Source of the DNA: Acetobacteraceae bacterium
Lineage (GTDB): Bacteria; Pseudomonadota; Alphaproteobacteria; Acetobacterales; Acetobacteraceae
DNA: 7,326 bases
NCBI GenBank assembly: GCA_003164305.1
Contig: PLSZ01000337.1
Coordinates: forward strand, 1-7,326
Direction of reading: 5' to 3'
Shown: one piece after another, positions 1 to 5,783 of the stretch
Position numbering within the stretch: position 1 is the stretch's first letter
How the letters are laid out: each line of letters opens with the position of its first letter
Translations under genes and position numbers: made by a program
The notes under the pieces: model-generated
Seen by the model: the letters and a program-made list of their open reading frames with translations, nothing else
What the model was told of the DNA's origin: nothing
Database searches by the model: none

Positions 1-466
1 CGCGCATGCGCCAGCCACCGGAGAACGAGAAGACCGGGCGCGCCTGCGCGGCCTCGTCGAAACCCAGTCCGGCGAGAATGGTGGCGGCACGGGCGGGCGC
101 GGAATCGGCGCCGATGACCCGCAGACGTTCGTGGATGTCGGCGAGGCGCGGCGGGTCGGCGTGCTCGGTCTCGGCGAGCAGCGCCAGCCGTTCGGGATCG
201 CCCGCCAGCACGGTGTCGAGCAGGCTGGCGGGACCCTCCGGCGCCTCCTGTCGGACGGTGGCGAGGCGGCAACCGCGGGCGAACCGCATTTCCCCGCCGT
301 CCAGCGCGAGGTCGCCCATGATGGCGCGCAGCAATGTGGATTTGCCGGCGCCGTTGCGGCCGACCAGGCCGATGCGCCGGCCCGGATCGATCGTCAGATC
401 GGCTCCGTCCAGCAGCGTGCGGCCGCCCAGTCTGATCACGGCACCGGAGATAACGAGTAGCGACAT
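1..466 (-). CDS. ABC-F family ATPase, YheS-like (N-terminal part, cut by window edge)
   Basis: The first 155 codons are present; the gene continues beyond base 1. Walker A (GRNGAGKST) lies at about residues 36-44 and the ABC signature, in the form FSGGWRMR, at about 148-155, just at the edge. That signature wording and the spacing match the first ABC domain of ABC-F proteins, closest in my reading to E. coli YheS (DFSGGWRMR). ABC-F proteins have two fused ATPase domains and no membrane segments; characterised members act on ribosomes at the E site. The second domain and the inter-domain linker are outside the window, so subfamily assignment (YheS versus Uup/EttA) is provisional. The ATG at 466 is preceded by GTGAGGACC, giving a GAGG ribosome site about 5 bases upstream. 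It shares the strand of the small cassette ending at 630, but a 163-base gap argues for its own promoter. Confidence 0.9.
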   Translation of the reverse strand, partial: MSLLVISGAVIRLGGRTLLDGADLTIDPGRRIGLVGRNGAGKSTLLRAIMGDLALDGGEMRFARGCRLATVRQEAPEGPASLLDTVLAGDPERLALLAETEHADPPRLADIHERLRVIGADSAPARAATILAGLGFDEAAQARPVFSFSGGWRMR

Positions 467-629
467 GGTCCTCACGCACTGATCCGGCCGGACGAGCCAT
501 CCGCGTCAACGCGATGTTGAAAGAGATGGCCCGCCGGGTCCGGGCTGTGACGTGGAAGAGACACGGCCGGGTGTCAATGGAGAAGTGCCGCCGGGGTCCA
601 AGCGGGGCCAGCTTAAACGAGGCGGGCTT
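467..629. other. Intergenic gap upstream of the ABC-F gene
   Basis: This 163-base stretch has no convincing gene on either strand. On the minus strand a TTGACG hexamer (complement of about 504-509) could be a -35 box for the ABC-F gene, but no good -10 box follows. Two weak hairpins occur, GCCCG/CGGGC at 529-545 and GACAC/GTGTC at 560-575. Neither has a T-run, so I do not call a terminator for the cassette ending at 630. Confidence 0.4.
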
Positions 630-818
630 TCACGAGGCCTGCAAAGCCGCGTTCGCCGCCTCCAGCGCGGCGTCGATTTGCGCCTGTTGTTCCGGAGAAG
701 GCGCGACGCCCGAGCGTAACAGGTTGATGGCGGTCTCCGTGGCGCTGACCAGTTCCGGGATCTGGCCGACGAAGCCCATCAGGGCCTCGAGGAGAGCGAT
801 GATCGTGGCGGTGGACAT
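630..818 (-). CDS. Small helical protein of 62 residues, phage-cassette type
   Basis: This encodes 62 residues and I cannot name a family with confidence. The N-terminal half is a hydrophobic/amphipathic helix (TIIALLEALMGFVGQIPELV), followed by a short loop and an Ala/Gln-rich helix beginning PSPEQQAQIDAAL. A helix followed by a 'P-x-EQ..xxDAA' helix is common in small hypothetical proteins of phage lysis regions, which is an inference from pattern only. The ATG at 818 is 13 bases after the stop of the upstream lipoprotein gene, so the two are probably co-translated; the ribosome site is weak. A longer in-frame start at 923 would give an Arg/Pro-rich extension overlapping the lipoprotein gene and is unlikely. 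The C-terminus (ALEAANAALQAS) resembles the C-terminal segment of the neighbouring lipoprotein. No signal peptide or Cys is visible. Confidence 0.6.
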   Translation of the reverse strand: MSTATIIALLEALMGFVGQIPELVSATETAINLLRSGVAPSPEQQAQIDAALEAANAALQAS

Positions 819-831
819 TCTGGAGTGGCTT

Positions 832-1194
832 TCAGTTCGCGGGGGTAACGGTGGGAATGGGCGGGATCGACGCCTGCAGCGCCGCCAGAGCCAGCTGAGC
901 GGCCTCCAGCGCCGCGGGGGCACCGGACGCCGACGACGCCTGCAGCGTCTTCACCGCGTCGTGGGCCGCCTGGGCGTAGCCTTTGATCGCCTGCTTCGTC
1001 GCGGGGACGGAACAAATTGGCGCGGCGGCCGGGCACGGCGCCAGGCGCGTGTAATTCAGCGCCAGAGTGTCGGCGATGGTCACGCCCTCCTCCAGCGTGG
1101 CGACCTCCGCCGGGCTGACGGGATTAAGCATCGCGGAGATGTCGCCGCACGCCCCGAGAGCGAGCATGCAGAGGATGGATATCAAACGTGTCAA
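832..1194 (-). CDS. Small lipoprotein (120 residues) with TTG start, possible Rz1/lysis-cassette partner
   Basis: Residues 1-16 form a lipoprotein signal peptide: Arg3, a hydrophobic stretch (LISILCMLALGA) and lipobox L-G-A-C with Cys16 as the lipidated residue. No Asp follows at +2, which in enterobacterial rules favours the outer membrane. The mature part has a helical segment, a pair Cys54/Cys61 that could form a disulfide, and an Ala-rich helical C-terminus ending in a Pro-rich tail (IPPIPTVTPAN). The start is TTG. It is chosen because AAGGA stands 9 bases upstream and because this start gives a complete signal peptide; the first in-frame ATG is codon 10, inside the hydrophobic core. It sits between the holin-like gene (73-base gap) and the 62-residue gene (13-base gap). 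A spanin (Rz1-like) role is conceivable from context, but Rz1 proteins are usually shorter and more Pro-rich. Confidence 0.68.
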   Translation of the reverse strand: MTRLISILCMLALGACGDISAMLNPVSPAEVATLEEGVTIADTLALNYTRLAPCPAAAPICSVPATKQAIKGYAQAAHDAVKTLQASSASGAPAALEAAQLALAALQASIPPIPTVTPAN

Positions 1195-1203
1195 AAACCA
1201 GAT

Positions 1204-1208
1204 TCCTT
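1204..1208 (-). promoter_or_regulatory. Ribosome binding site deciding the TTG start of the lipoprotein gene
   Basis: On the minus strand AAGGA lies 9 bases before TTG at 1194-1192. It is the only good Shine-Dalgarno match near this gene. A small GC hairpin (CGCC/GGCG, about 1210-1221) lies directly upstream of it in the 73-base gap after the holin-like gene. Confidence 0.55.
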
Positions 1209-1267
1209 GCGCCGGACGGCGTGGCGCGGTTGATAAAATTTAAGTCATCGATGAAAAGTCGTGTGCC

Positions 1268-1753
1268 TTAACGCGCGGCTTGCGTGGTGGCTTCGGATGC
1301 CGCCGCGCCATGCGCCCCGGTGTCGATGGCGCCCACGATCATGCGGGCCACCCCGTCAACGGTCATGTTCAACGCGGCGGCGGCCATCGGAACGGCGTCG
1401 ATCGCCGCGGCGGCTTCGGCGCGGATCGCCGGATTGGCGATATCGACGTGCGCCACGCGCATCGCCCCCTGATCCAGCCGGGTCTCGATCATTCCGGCGG
1501 CGGTCCGCACCGCGTCGAGCACGGTCGCGCGCTGCTGATCGGTCAGTTGGATTTTGGTGCGCGCCTGCAGCACGGCGATCGCGCGCGGAATGTAAATCGC
1601 CAGCAGGCTCGCGATCACCGTCCCGATGACCGCGAGGATCGGCTGCACGATGGGGCTGAGGTCAAGCCGGCCGGCACTCGCCGCGGCCTGCGCCAGCGCG
1701 GGCGTTGGCAGCAGCATGACGATGGCGAGACCGGGCGCCACGATGCGGGTCAT
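1268..1753 (-). CDS. Membrane protein resembling phage LLH-family holin
   Basis: This encodes 161 residues. Residues 1-22 read as a signal peptide or first membrane helix ending in A-L-A-Q. A second hydrophobic helix spans about 35-56 (VQPILAVIGTVIASLLAIYI), followed by a basic helical segment (PRAIAVLQARTKIQL) and a long Ala-rich helical region with an ATVLDAVRTAAGMIE core. One strong membrane helix followed by an amphipathic helix with an 'AV..A...IE' pattern is typical of the LLH holin family (Phage_holin_6_1), which is my assignment by pattern. Holins permeabilise the inner membrane at phage lysis; some domesticated holins export proteins. The ATG at 1753 gives the natural membrane N-terminus but has only a weak AGG about 10 bases upstream. 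The frame stays open upstream to 2131, but that would overlap the divergent enzyme gene. It is probably first in an operon with the two genes downstream. No endolysin is present. Confidence 0.6.
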   Translation of the reverse strand: MTRIVAPGLAIVMLLPTPALAQAAASAGRLDLSPIVQPILAVIGTVIASLLAIYIPRAIAVLQARTKIQLTDQQRATVLDAVRTAAGMIETRLDQGAMRVAHVDIANPAIRAEAAAAIDAVPMAAAALNMTVDGVARMIVGAIDTGAHGAAASEATTQAAR

Positions 1754-1930
1754 CGCGGGCACGCCTGGCGGGACTGCGAAATTTGCATTCGGTAATGAAG
1801 TCTCCAAAATGGTGCGGATTTCCGCGATTTGAGGAAATTCGTCTGGTTTCCGGTTCGCGTCAAGGTATTTACGCCTATATCGTCCCGCGCCGGTTCGCGT
1901 TAGGCTTCGTTCGAGAACCGGGAGCGTGCC
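1754..1930. promoter_or_regulatory. Divergent intergenic control region with repeated half-sites
   Basis: This 177-base region lies between the divergent holin-like gene and the catabolic operon. It is AT-richer than its surroundings. CCGGTTCGCGT occurs exactly at 1850-1860 and again at 1890-1900, start to start 40 bases, about four helical turns. GAACCGG at 1915-1921 is an inverted copy of the first seven bases, just before the ribosome site GGGAG (1920-1924) of the operon. A separate inverted repeat ATTTCC/GGAAAT is at 1818-1823 and 1833-1838. TATATC at 1876-1881 could be a -10 box but lacks a clear -35. The repeats are seen directly; their use as operators for a transcription factor encoded elsewhere is inference. 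Confidence 0.4.
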
Positions 1931-3046
1931 ATGAAAATCACCGCCGTCGAGACTTACTGGACCCGGATTCCGTTCGACATGGGCGGCAAGCCCGCCGTCA
2001 TGGGCGGGTTGAACTGGCAAAGCATGAACTCGGTCTGGCTGCGGATCGTGACCGATCAGGGGCTGGAGGGCTGGGGCGAGGGATTTGGCCATGCCTCCGC
2101 CGCCACCACGATGACCGTGCTGAACACGCAATTGGCGCCGGCGTTATTGGGCCAGGACGCGCGCGACATCGCCGGATTGAGGCTGCGTCTGGGGAAGGCG
2201 TTTCACGGGTTCGGGCGCAACGGGCCGCATGTGTTCGCGCTGTCGGCGCTGGACATCGCGCTGTGGGACCTCGCGGGGAAAGCCGCGCGCCTGCCATTGT
2301 GGCGGTTGCTGGGTGGCTCGCCGACCGTGTCGATGCCGAGTTACGCCAGCCTGCTGCGCTATGGTGAGGCGAGCCTGGTCGCGGCGGCCTGCGAGCGCGC
2401 GACCGGCCTCGGGTATCGCGACATCAAGCTGCATGAGATCAGCGTGCCGGAGGTCGCCGCCGCGCGCGACGCGATCGGTCCGGACGCGAAACTGATGGTC
2501 GATACCAACTGTCCGTGGACGGTGTGGCAGGCCATCGACATCGCGCACCAGATGGAGCCGTTCGACCTGACCTGGTTTGAAGAACCGGTGTGGCCGCCGG
2601 GCGATCACGAGGGTTTGGCTCAGGTCAGGCTGGAAGGAGGCCTGCCGATCGCCGCGGGAGAGAATGCCGCCGGACTGCATGACTTTCGTGCAATGTTCGA
2701 GGCGGGCGCGCTGGATGTGGCGCAGCCGAGCGTGATCAAGATCGGCGGCCCCTCGGCGATGGTGGAGATCGCGGCGCTGGCGAAAGCGTTCGGCGTCCGC
2801 GTGGTGCCGCACAACGCGTATTTCGGCGCCGGATTCCTGGCGTCCTTGCATTGCAACGCCGCGCTGGCGCCCGGTGCGCCGTTCGAACGGTTGTTCATCG
2901 ATCTGGAGGCCAGTCCGTATCACGAACTGGTCGTCGCCAAGGATGGTCGGGTAACCGTACCGGACGGCCCCGGCCTGGGACGCGATCCGGACATGTCGGT
3001 GGTGAAACGGTATCAGGTCGCGGAGCCAACGATCCATCGCGCCTGA
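1931..3046 (+). CDS. Mandelate racemase/muconate lactonizing enzyme family protein (enolase superfamily), probable acid dehydratase
   Basis: This encodes 371 residues, normal length for the family. An N-terminal capping domain (about 1-125, with WGEGFGH near 48-54 and LWDLAGKAARLPLWRLLGG) precedes a (beta/alpha)8 barrel. Mg2+ ligands are visible as Asp191 (VDTN), Glu217 (FEEP) and Glu244 (AGEN). The second-strand motif is K166-L-H168 instead of the more usual KxK. His294 (VVPHNAYFG) is in the position of the His-Asp dyad, but the expected Asp in the preceding strand is Ser267 (QPSVIKIGG). The family abstracts a proton alpha to a carboxylate; most members of this type are sugar-acid or hydroxy-acid dehydratases, others racemases or cycloisomerases. 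The substrate cannot be assigned. GGGAG six bases before the ATG supports the start. It is first in a plus-strand operon, 24 bases ahead of the bicupin gene. Confidence 0.92.
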   Translation: MKITAVETYWTRIPFDMGGKPAVMGGLNWQSMNSVWLRIVTDQGLEGWGEGFGHASAATTMTVLNTQLAPALLGQDARDIAGLRLRLGKAFHGFGRNGPHVFALSALDIALWDLAGKAARLPLWRLLGGSPTVSMPSYASLLRYGEASLVAAACERATGLGYRDIKLHEISVPEVAAARDAIGPDAKLMVDTNCPWTVWQAIDIAHQMEPFDLTWFEEPVWPPGDHEGLAQVRLEGGLPIAAGENAAGLHDFRAMFEAGALDVAQPSVIKIGGPSAMVEIAALAKAFGVRVVPHNAYFGAGFLASLHCNAALAPGAPFERLFIDLEASPYHELVVAKDGRVTVPDGPGLGRDPDMSVVKRYQVAEPTIHRA

Positions 3047-3070
3047 CGAACCTTCAACGGAGGCGAACCC

Positions 3071-4024
3071 ATGCCCGACGATTTACGGCCACGCGATATC
3101 GGAGAGATGCCGGCGCAACGGCCGTTGTCGCCGCGTTCGGTGGCGGAGGCGCGCGGCAGGTTCTTCAACACCGGCAACGCGTTCAACATCGTCAATCCGC
3201 CGGTGCCGGATCATGCGTTCGTCGAAGAGCCAAGGCGCGCGCTGGATGAAGCGACTCCCACCGGGTTGATCGCATGCGACCTGTCCGGCGTATTGGGATG
3301 TTCGTTTCCCGCCACCTCGCCGTTGGTGCTGGCGCGATACGCGCGGATCAGGGCGGGTGAGACGTTGGGGACCGACTTCGCCGCCAGCGGCACGATCGCT
3401 TACGTGATCGCGGGGATCGGCGTTTCTGTTTGTGGCGGCGAAGAATTTGCCTGGCGCCCAGGCGATGTCTTCGTGCTGCCCGGCGGCGTTCCGGCGAAGC
3501 ATACCGCGCTGGACACCGCGGTGCTCTGGCTGGTGACGAACGAGCCGCAACTGGCGTTCGAGAACCTGCGCGCGCCGGCGCCCGGCACCGCGCCGACGGA
3601 TGTGGTGCACTATCGGGCTGACGAAATCGACCGGCAGATCGCGCTGCTGTACGAGGTCGGACGCAATCAGACGACCGCCGGCTCGGCGCTGATTTTTTCC
3701 GCCGAGCGGCAGGAAGCCACGCGCAACATTCTGCCGACGCTGACCGCGGCGATGAACTCCTTGCCGGCCGGATTCGCGCAACCGCCGCATCGGCATAACT
3801 CGGTGGCGGTGTCGTTGATCATTCGCGGCGAGGGTTGTTATTCGGTGATCGATGGGCGGCGCAAGAACTGGTCGCCGTGGGCCACCGCGATCACGCCGCC
3901 GGTGTCCGTGCACTCGCACCATAATGAAGGCAGCGAGCAGGCTCGTTTCCTGATCATCCAGGACGGCGGAATTTATTATCACGCGCGCGCGATGGGATTC
4001 GAATTCGCGGAGCATCCGGCATGA
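3071..4024 (+). CDS. Bicupin protein related to gentisate 1,2-dioxygenase
   Basis: This encodes 317 residues with two cupin folds. The N-terminal cupin spans about 85-160 (ARIRAGETLG, then GGEEFAWRPGDVFVLPGGVPAKH) and lacks an HxH motif. The C-terminal cupin spans about 232-315 and has PPHRH (His240, His242) and HSHHNEG (His281, His283, His284), a plausible Fe/Mn site. The 'HRHNSVA...GEGCYSVIDG...TPP...HSHHNEG' pattern resembles gentisate-dioxygenase-like bicupins, but in classical gentisate dioxygenases the metal site is in the N-terminal cupin. It could be a ring-cleaving or other oxygenase, or an isomerase; I do not assign a reaction. GGAGG (3059-3063) lies 7 bases before the ATG. Its stop overlaps the ATG of the next gene (ATGA at 4021-4024), implying translational coupling. 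Confidence 0.82.
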   Translation: MPDDLRPRDIGEMPAQRPLSPRSVAEARGRFFNTGNAFNIVNPPVPDHAFVEEPRRALDEATPTGLIACDLSGVLGCSFPATSPLVLARYARIRAGETLGTDFAASGTIAYVIAGIGVSVCGGEEFAWRPGDVFVLPGGVPAKHTALDTAVLWLVTNEPQLAFENLRAPAPGTAPTDVVHYRADEIDRQIALLYEVGRNQTTAGSALIFSAERQEATRNILPTLTAAMNSLPAGFAQPPHRHNSVAVSLIIRGEGCYSVIDGRRKNWSPWATAITPPVSVHSHHNEGSEQARFLIIQDGGIYYHARAMGFEFAEHPA

Positions 4025-4887
4025 GCATTTCCGTTCACGCCTTGCACCCGGCGATTGGCGCGGAAATCCGCGGCGTCGATTTGCGCGCGCCGCTGGATCC
4101 GGAAACGTTCCAGGAAATCCACGATGCGTGGATGGAACATCTGGTCGTGGTATTCCCCGATCAGCCGGTCACCGATGAGGAACACGTCGCTTTCACCCGG
4201 CACTTCGGGGAGCCCGAGATCTTTCACCAGACGATCATCCGCTCCCGCGCGGTGAAGGAGATTTTCCGGGTTTCCAATGTCGATGACGACGACAATCTGA
4301 TGCCGCCGTCGCATCCGACGGTGCAACAGGTTTCGTTGGCGCAATTGTGGCACACCGACAGCAGTTACCGGACGATGCCCTGCGTCGGATCGTTGCTGCA
4401 TGGCGTGGAAATCAGCCGCACCGGCGGGGAGACGCAATTCATCAACATGTACATGGTTTACGACGAACTGCCGGACAGCCTGCGCCGCCAGGTCGAGGGC
4501 CGTCGCGCGCGGCACGATTTCGGCAATCTGCATCGGCTGCGCGACTTGAAACCGCTGACCGAAGCGGAGAAAGCCGCCATGCCGCCGGCATGGCAGCCGA
4601 TGGTGCGCCGCCATCCGGTGACCGAGCGAAAGTCGCTGTATATCAGCCCGATTTACAACGACGCGGTGGAAGGTCTGGATGAGACGGCGGCGCGCGCGTT
4701 GATCGACGACCTGACGGAATTCGCGGCGCAACCTCGGTTCATGTACAAGCACCGTTGGTCGCCGGACGACGTGCTGATGTGGGATAACCGATGCACCATG
4801 CACGCCGTGACGCCGCACGATCCGTCGGAGCGCCGCGTCATGCATCGCACGACGATCATGGGCGATGAGCCCGTGCTTGCCGCCTGA
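4021..4887 (+). CDS. TauD/TfdA family 2-oxoglutarate-dependent dioxygenase
   Basis: This encodes 288 residues, typical for the family. The Fe(II) facial triad is complete: His111 and Asp113 in WHTDSSY, and His261 in WDNRCTMH. Arg272, 11 residues after the distal His, and Arg276 in RRVMHRTT match the TauD arrangement where the first binds 2-oxoglutarate and the second the substrate's acidic group. Family members hydroxylate carbon next to a heteroatom (taurine, 2,4-D, phenoxypropionate, alkyl sulfates) or elsewhere in small acids, using O2 and 2-oxoglutarate in the cytoplasm. The retained Arg276 suggests an anionic substrate, which is an inference. The ATG overlaps the bicupin stop by four bases, with CGGAG about 8 bases upstream. 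It is last in the operon and convergent with the TRAP genes. There is no signal peptide. Confidence 0.93.
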   Translation: MSISVHALHPAIGAEIRGVDLRAPLDPETFQEIHDAWMEHLVVVFPDQPVTDEEHVAFTRHFGEPEIFHQTIIRSRAVKEIFRVSNVDDDDNLMPPSHPTVQQVSLAQLWHTDSSYRTMPCVGSLLHGVEISRTGGETQFINMYMVYDELPDSLRRQVEGRRARHDFGNLHRLRDLKPLTEAEKAAMPPAWQPMVRRHPVTERKSLYISPIYNDAVEGLDETAARALIDDLTEFAAQPRFMYKHRWSPDDVLMWDNRCTMHAVTPHDPSERRVMHRTTIMGDEPVLAA

Positions 4888-4963
4888 CGCCAAGGGCCGT
4901 GTCGCGCCGGTGCGGGGCACGCGCCGCGCCTGGCTGACGGCAATTGAAGAAAAGCAAGAATGA

Positions 4964-4995
4964 TTCACCACAGAGGCACGGAGGTCACGGAGAAA
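4964..4995. repeat. CACGGAG-type dispersed intergenic repeat
   Basis: The segment starts TTCACCACAGAGG and then has CACGGAGG and CACGGAG, near-repeats of a unit of about 8-10 bases. I recognise this wording (CCACAGAGGCACGGAG...) as a dispersed intergenic sequence seen in several unrelated bacterial genomes. Its function is unknown to me. It lies immediately left of the direct repeat at 4998. Confidence 0.5.
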
Positions 4996-5052
4996 CATTG
5001 AAATAATACCAACCCGCGCTGACGTTGACCGTTGGTCGTGACGGTCCCGTAT

Positions 5053-5159
5053 CGTCATCCTCGGGCTCGACCCGAGGATCGGCCTGCATGGAACTCGTGC
5101 TCTACCTGAGCGCACAGGGCCTGCATCACGAGATGCCAGGGTCAGGCCCTGGCATGACG
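5053..5159. repeat. Composite palindromic element A (two hairpins)
   Basis: The 107-base element begins CGTCAT and ends ATGACG. The first hairpin has perfect 9-base arms ATCCTCGGG (5057-5065) and CCCGAGGAT (5071-5079) around five bases. The second has perfect 9-base arms ATGCCAGGG (5133-5141) and CCCTGGCAT (5147-5155) around five bases. Such 'CGTCATCCTCGGG..CCCGAGGAT' palindromes are common between genes of alphaproteobacteria. A 9-base direct repeat TTGAAATAA flanks it at 4998-5006 and 5193-5201. It could terminate transcription from both convergent operons, although no T-run follows. Confidence 0.75.
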
Positions 5160-5215
5160 GATGGGACGCCGGTCCGTCATTCCTTTGGCCAGTTGAAATA
5201 AAACTCCTCATCGCT

Positions 5216-5782
5216 TCATCGCACCGGCGGCATCGACAGGTTCGCCGGCAATTCATGCGACGGAATGTGGCCCACCGTCATGGTCTCCGGATCAAAACGA
5301 AACAAATACCGGTACAAACGAATCAAATACCGAACCGCCATCAAAACCCCGCCCGCTGGCAACGCGCTGTAATAAATCCACATCGGAAACGCCAGCGCGG
5401 TGGAACTGCGCTCATCCAGCAACAGCGACGTATCGACGATCTGCCAGCCGTACCAGATCATGCCCCAGCAAAACGCCAGCGCGACGACGCAGTTGAACGC
5501 CTCCATCCAGCGCTGTCCGCCCGGCGGCACCAGCCGCAGCACCAGATCGGGCCGCACATGCCCATCGGTGCGCACCAACTGGCTGGACACGATCATCACA
5601 GCCCAGACGATCAGGTAGACGATGACTTCTTCGGCCCAGGAAATGGCGTTGGCGGGAAAGAAATAGCGGCCAATGACCTGCGCGAGCCCGACGATCATCG
5701 CCAGCGCGCCGAGCAGCCCTACCACGAGCTGCTCAGCCCGGTCCCAGATCGTGTCCCGCCGTTTCCCCCCGTCTCGCCCCAT
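5216..5782 (-). CDS. TRAP transporter small permease (DctQ family)
   Basis: This encodes 188 residues. Four hydrophobic helices are visible at about 16-39, 50-70, 95-115 and 134-157. The family motif is clear: GRYFF near 38-42, then WAEEVIVYLIVWAVM at 49-63, and HVRPDL at 75-80. DctQ subunits pair with the large DctM permease and the periplasmic binding protein to drive ion-coupled uptake of organic acids. The ATG at 5782 is one base after the stop of the binding-protein gene, so translation is probably coupled; there is no strong separate ribosome site. The C-terminal tail after the last helix (about 30 residues, PETMTVGHIPSHELP...) is rather long. No dctM gene follows: downstream are only repeats and the convergent dioxygenase gene, which is unusual for this family. 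Confidence 0.9.
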   Translation of the reverse strand: MGRDGGKRRDTIWDRAEQLVVGLLGALAMIVGLAQVIGRYFFPANAISWAEEVIVYLIVWAVMIVSSQLVRTDGHVRPDLVLRLVPPGGQRWMEAFNCVVALAFCWGMIWYGWQIVDTSLLLDERSSTALAFPMWIYYSALPAGGVLMAVRYLIRLYRYLFRFDPETMTVGHIPSHELPANLSMPPVR

Positions 5783-5783
5783 C

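Larger units (their letters stand above)
4888..5215. other. Gene-free convergent intergenic region with repeats
   Basis: These 328 bases separate the dioxygenase gene from the convergent dctQ-like gene. I see no gene on either strand. It holds a CACGGAG-type repeat (4964-4995) and a two-hairpin palindromic element (5053-5159). A GC-rich stretch with GTGC/GCAC (4910-4920) follows the dioxygenase stop but has no T-run. The place just downstream of dctQ (minus strand, below 5216), where a dctM large-permease gene would be expected, contains only these repeats. Confidence 0.7.

Noticed and set aside
514..1233. Plus-strand open frame of 239 codons across the small-gene cassette
   Set aside because: The Arg-rich translation has no domain; the minus strand has a lipoprotein signal with a ribosome site and a coherent membrane protein.
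1754..2131. N-terminal extension of the holin-like gene up to 2131
   Set aside because: It would overlap about 200 bases of the divergent enolase-family gene and place the hydrophobic N-terminus in the middle of the protein.
2144..4015. Long minus-strand frames (2144-3037 and 3083-4015) opposite the enolase-family and bicupin genes
   Set aside because: Both mirror well-supported genes and have low-complexity Arg/Gln/His-rich translations with no motifs.
4910..4920. Terminator after the dioxygenase gene
   Set aside because: The GTGC/GCAC stem is only four base pairs with a three-base loop and no T-run follows; too weak to call.
4964..5160. CRISPR-like array
   Set aside because: The repeats are short palindromes with different arms and no regular repeat-spacer spacing; no cas gene is present.
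3979..5256. Minus-strand open frame of 425 codons opposite the TauD-type dioxygenase
   Set aside because: The composition is Arg/His-rich and it crosses the repeat region; the dioxygenase on the other strand has the complete Fe and 2-oxoglutarate motifs. It is also not a dctM remnant: no series of membrane helices is visible.
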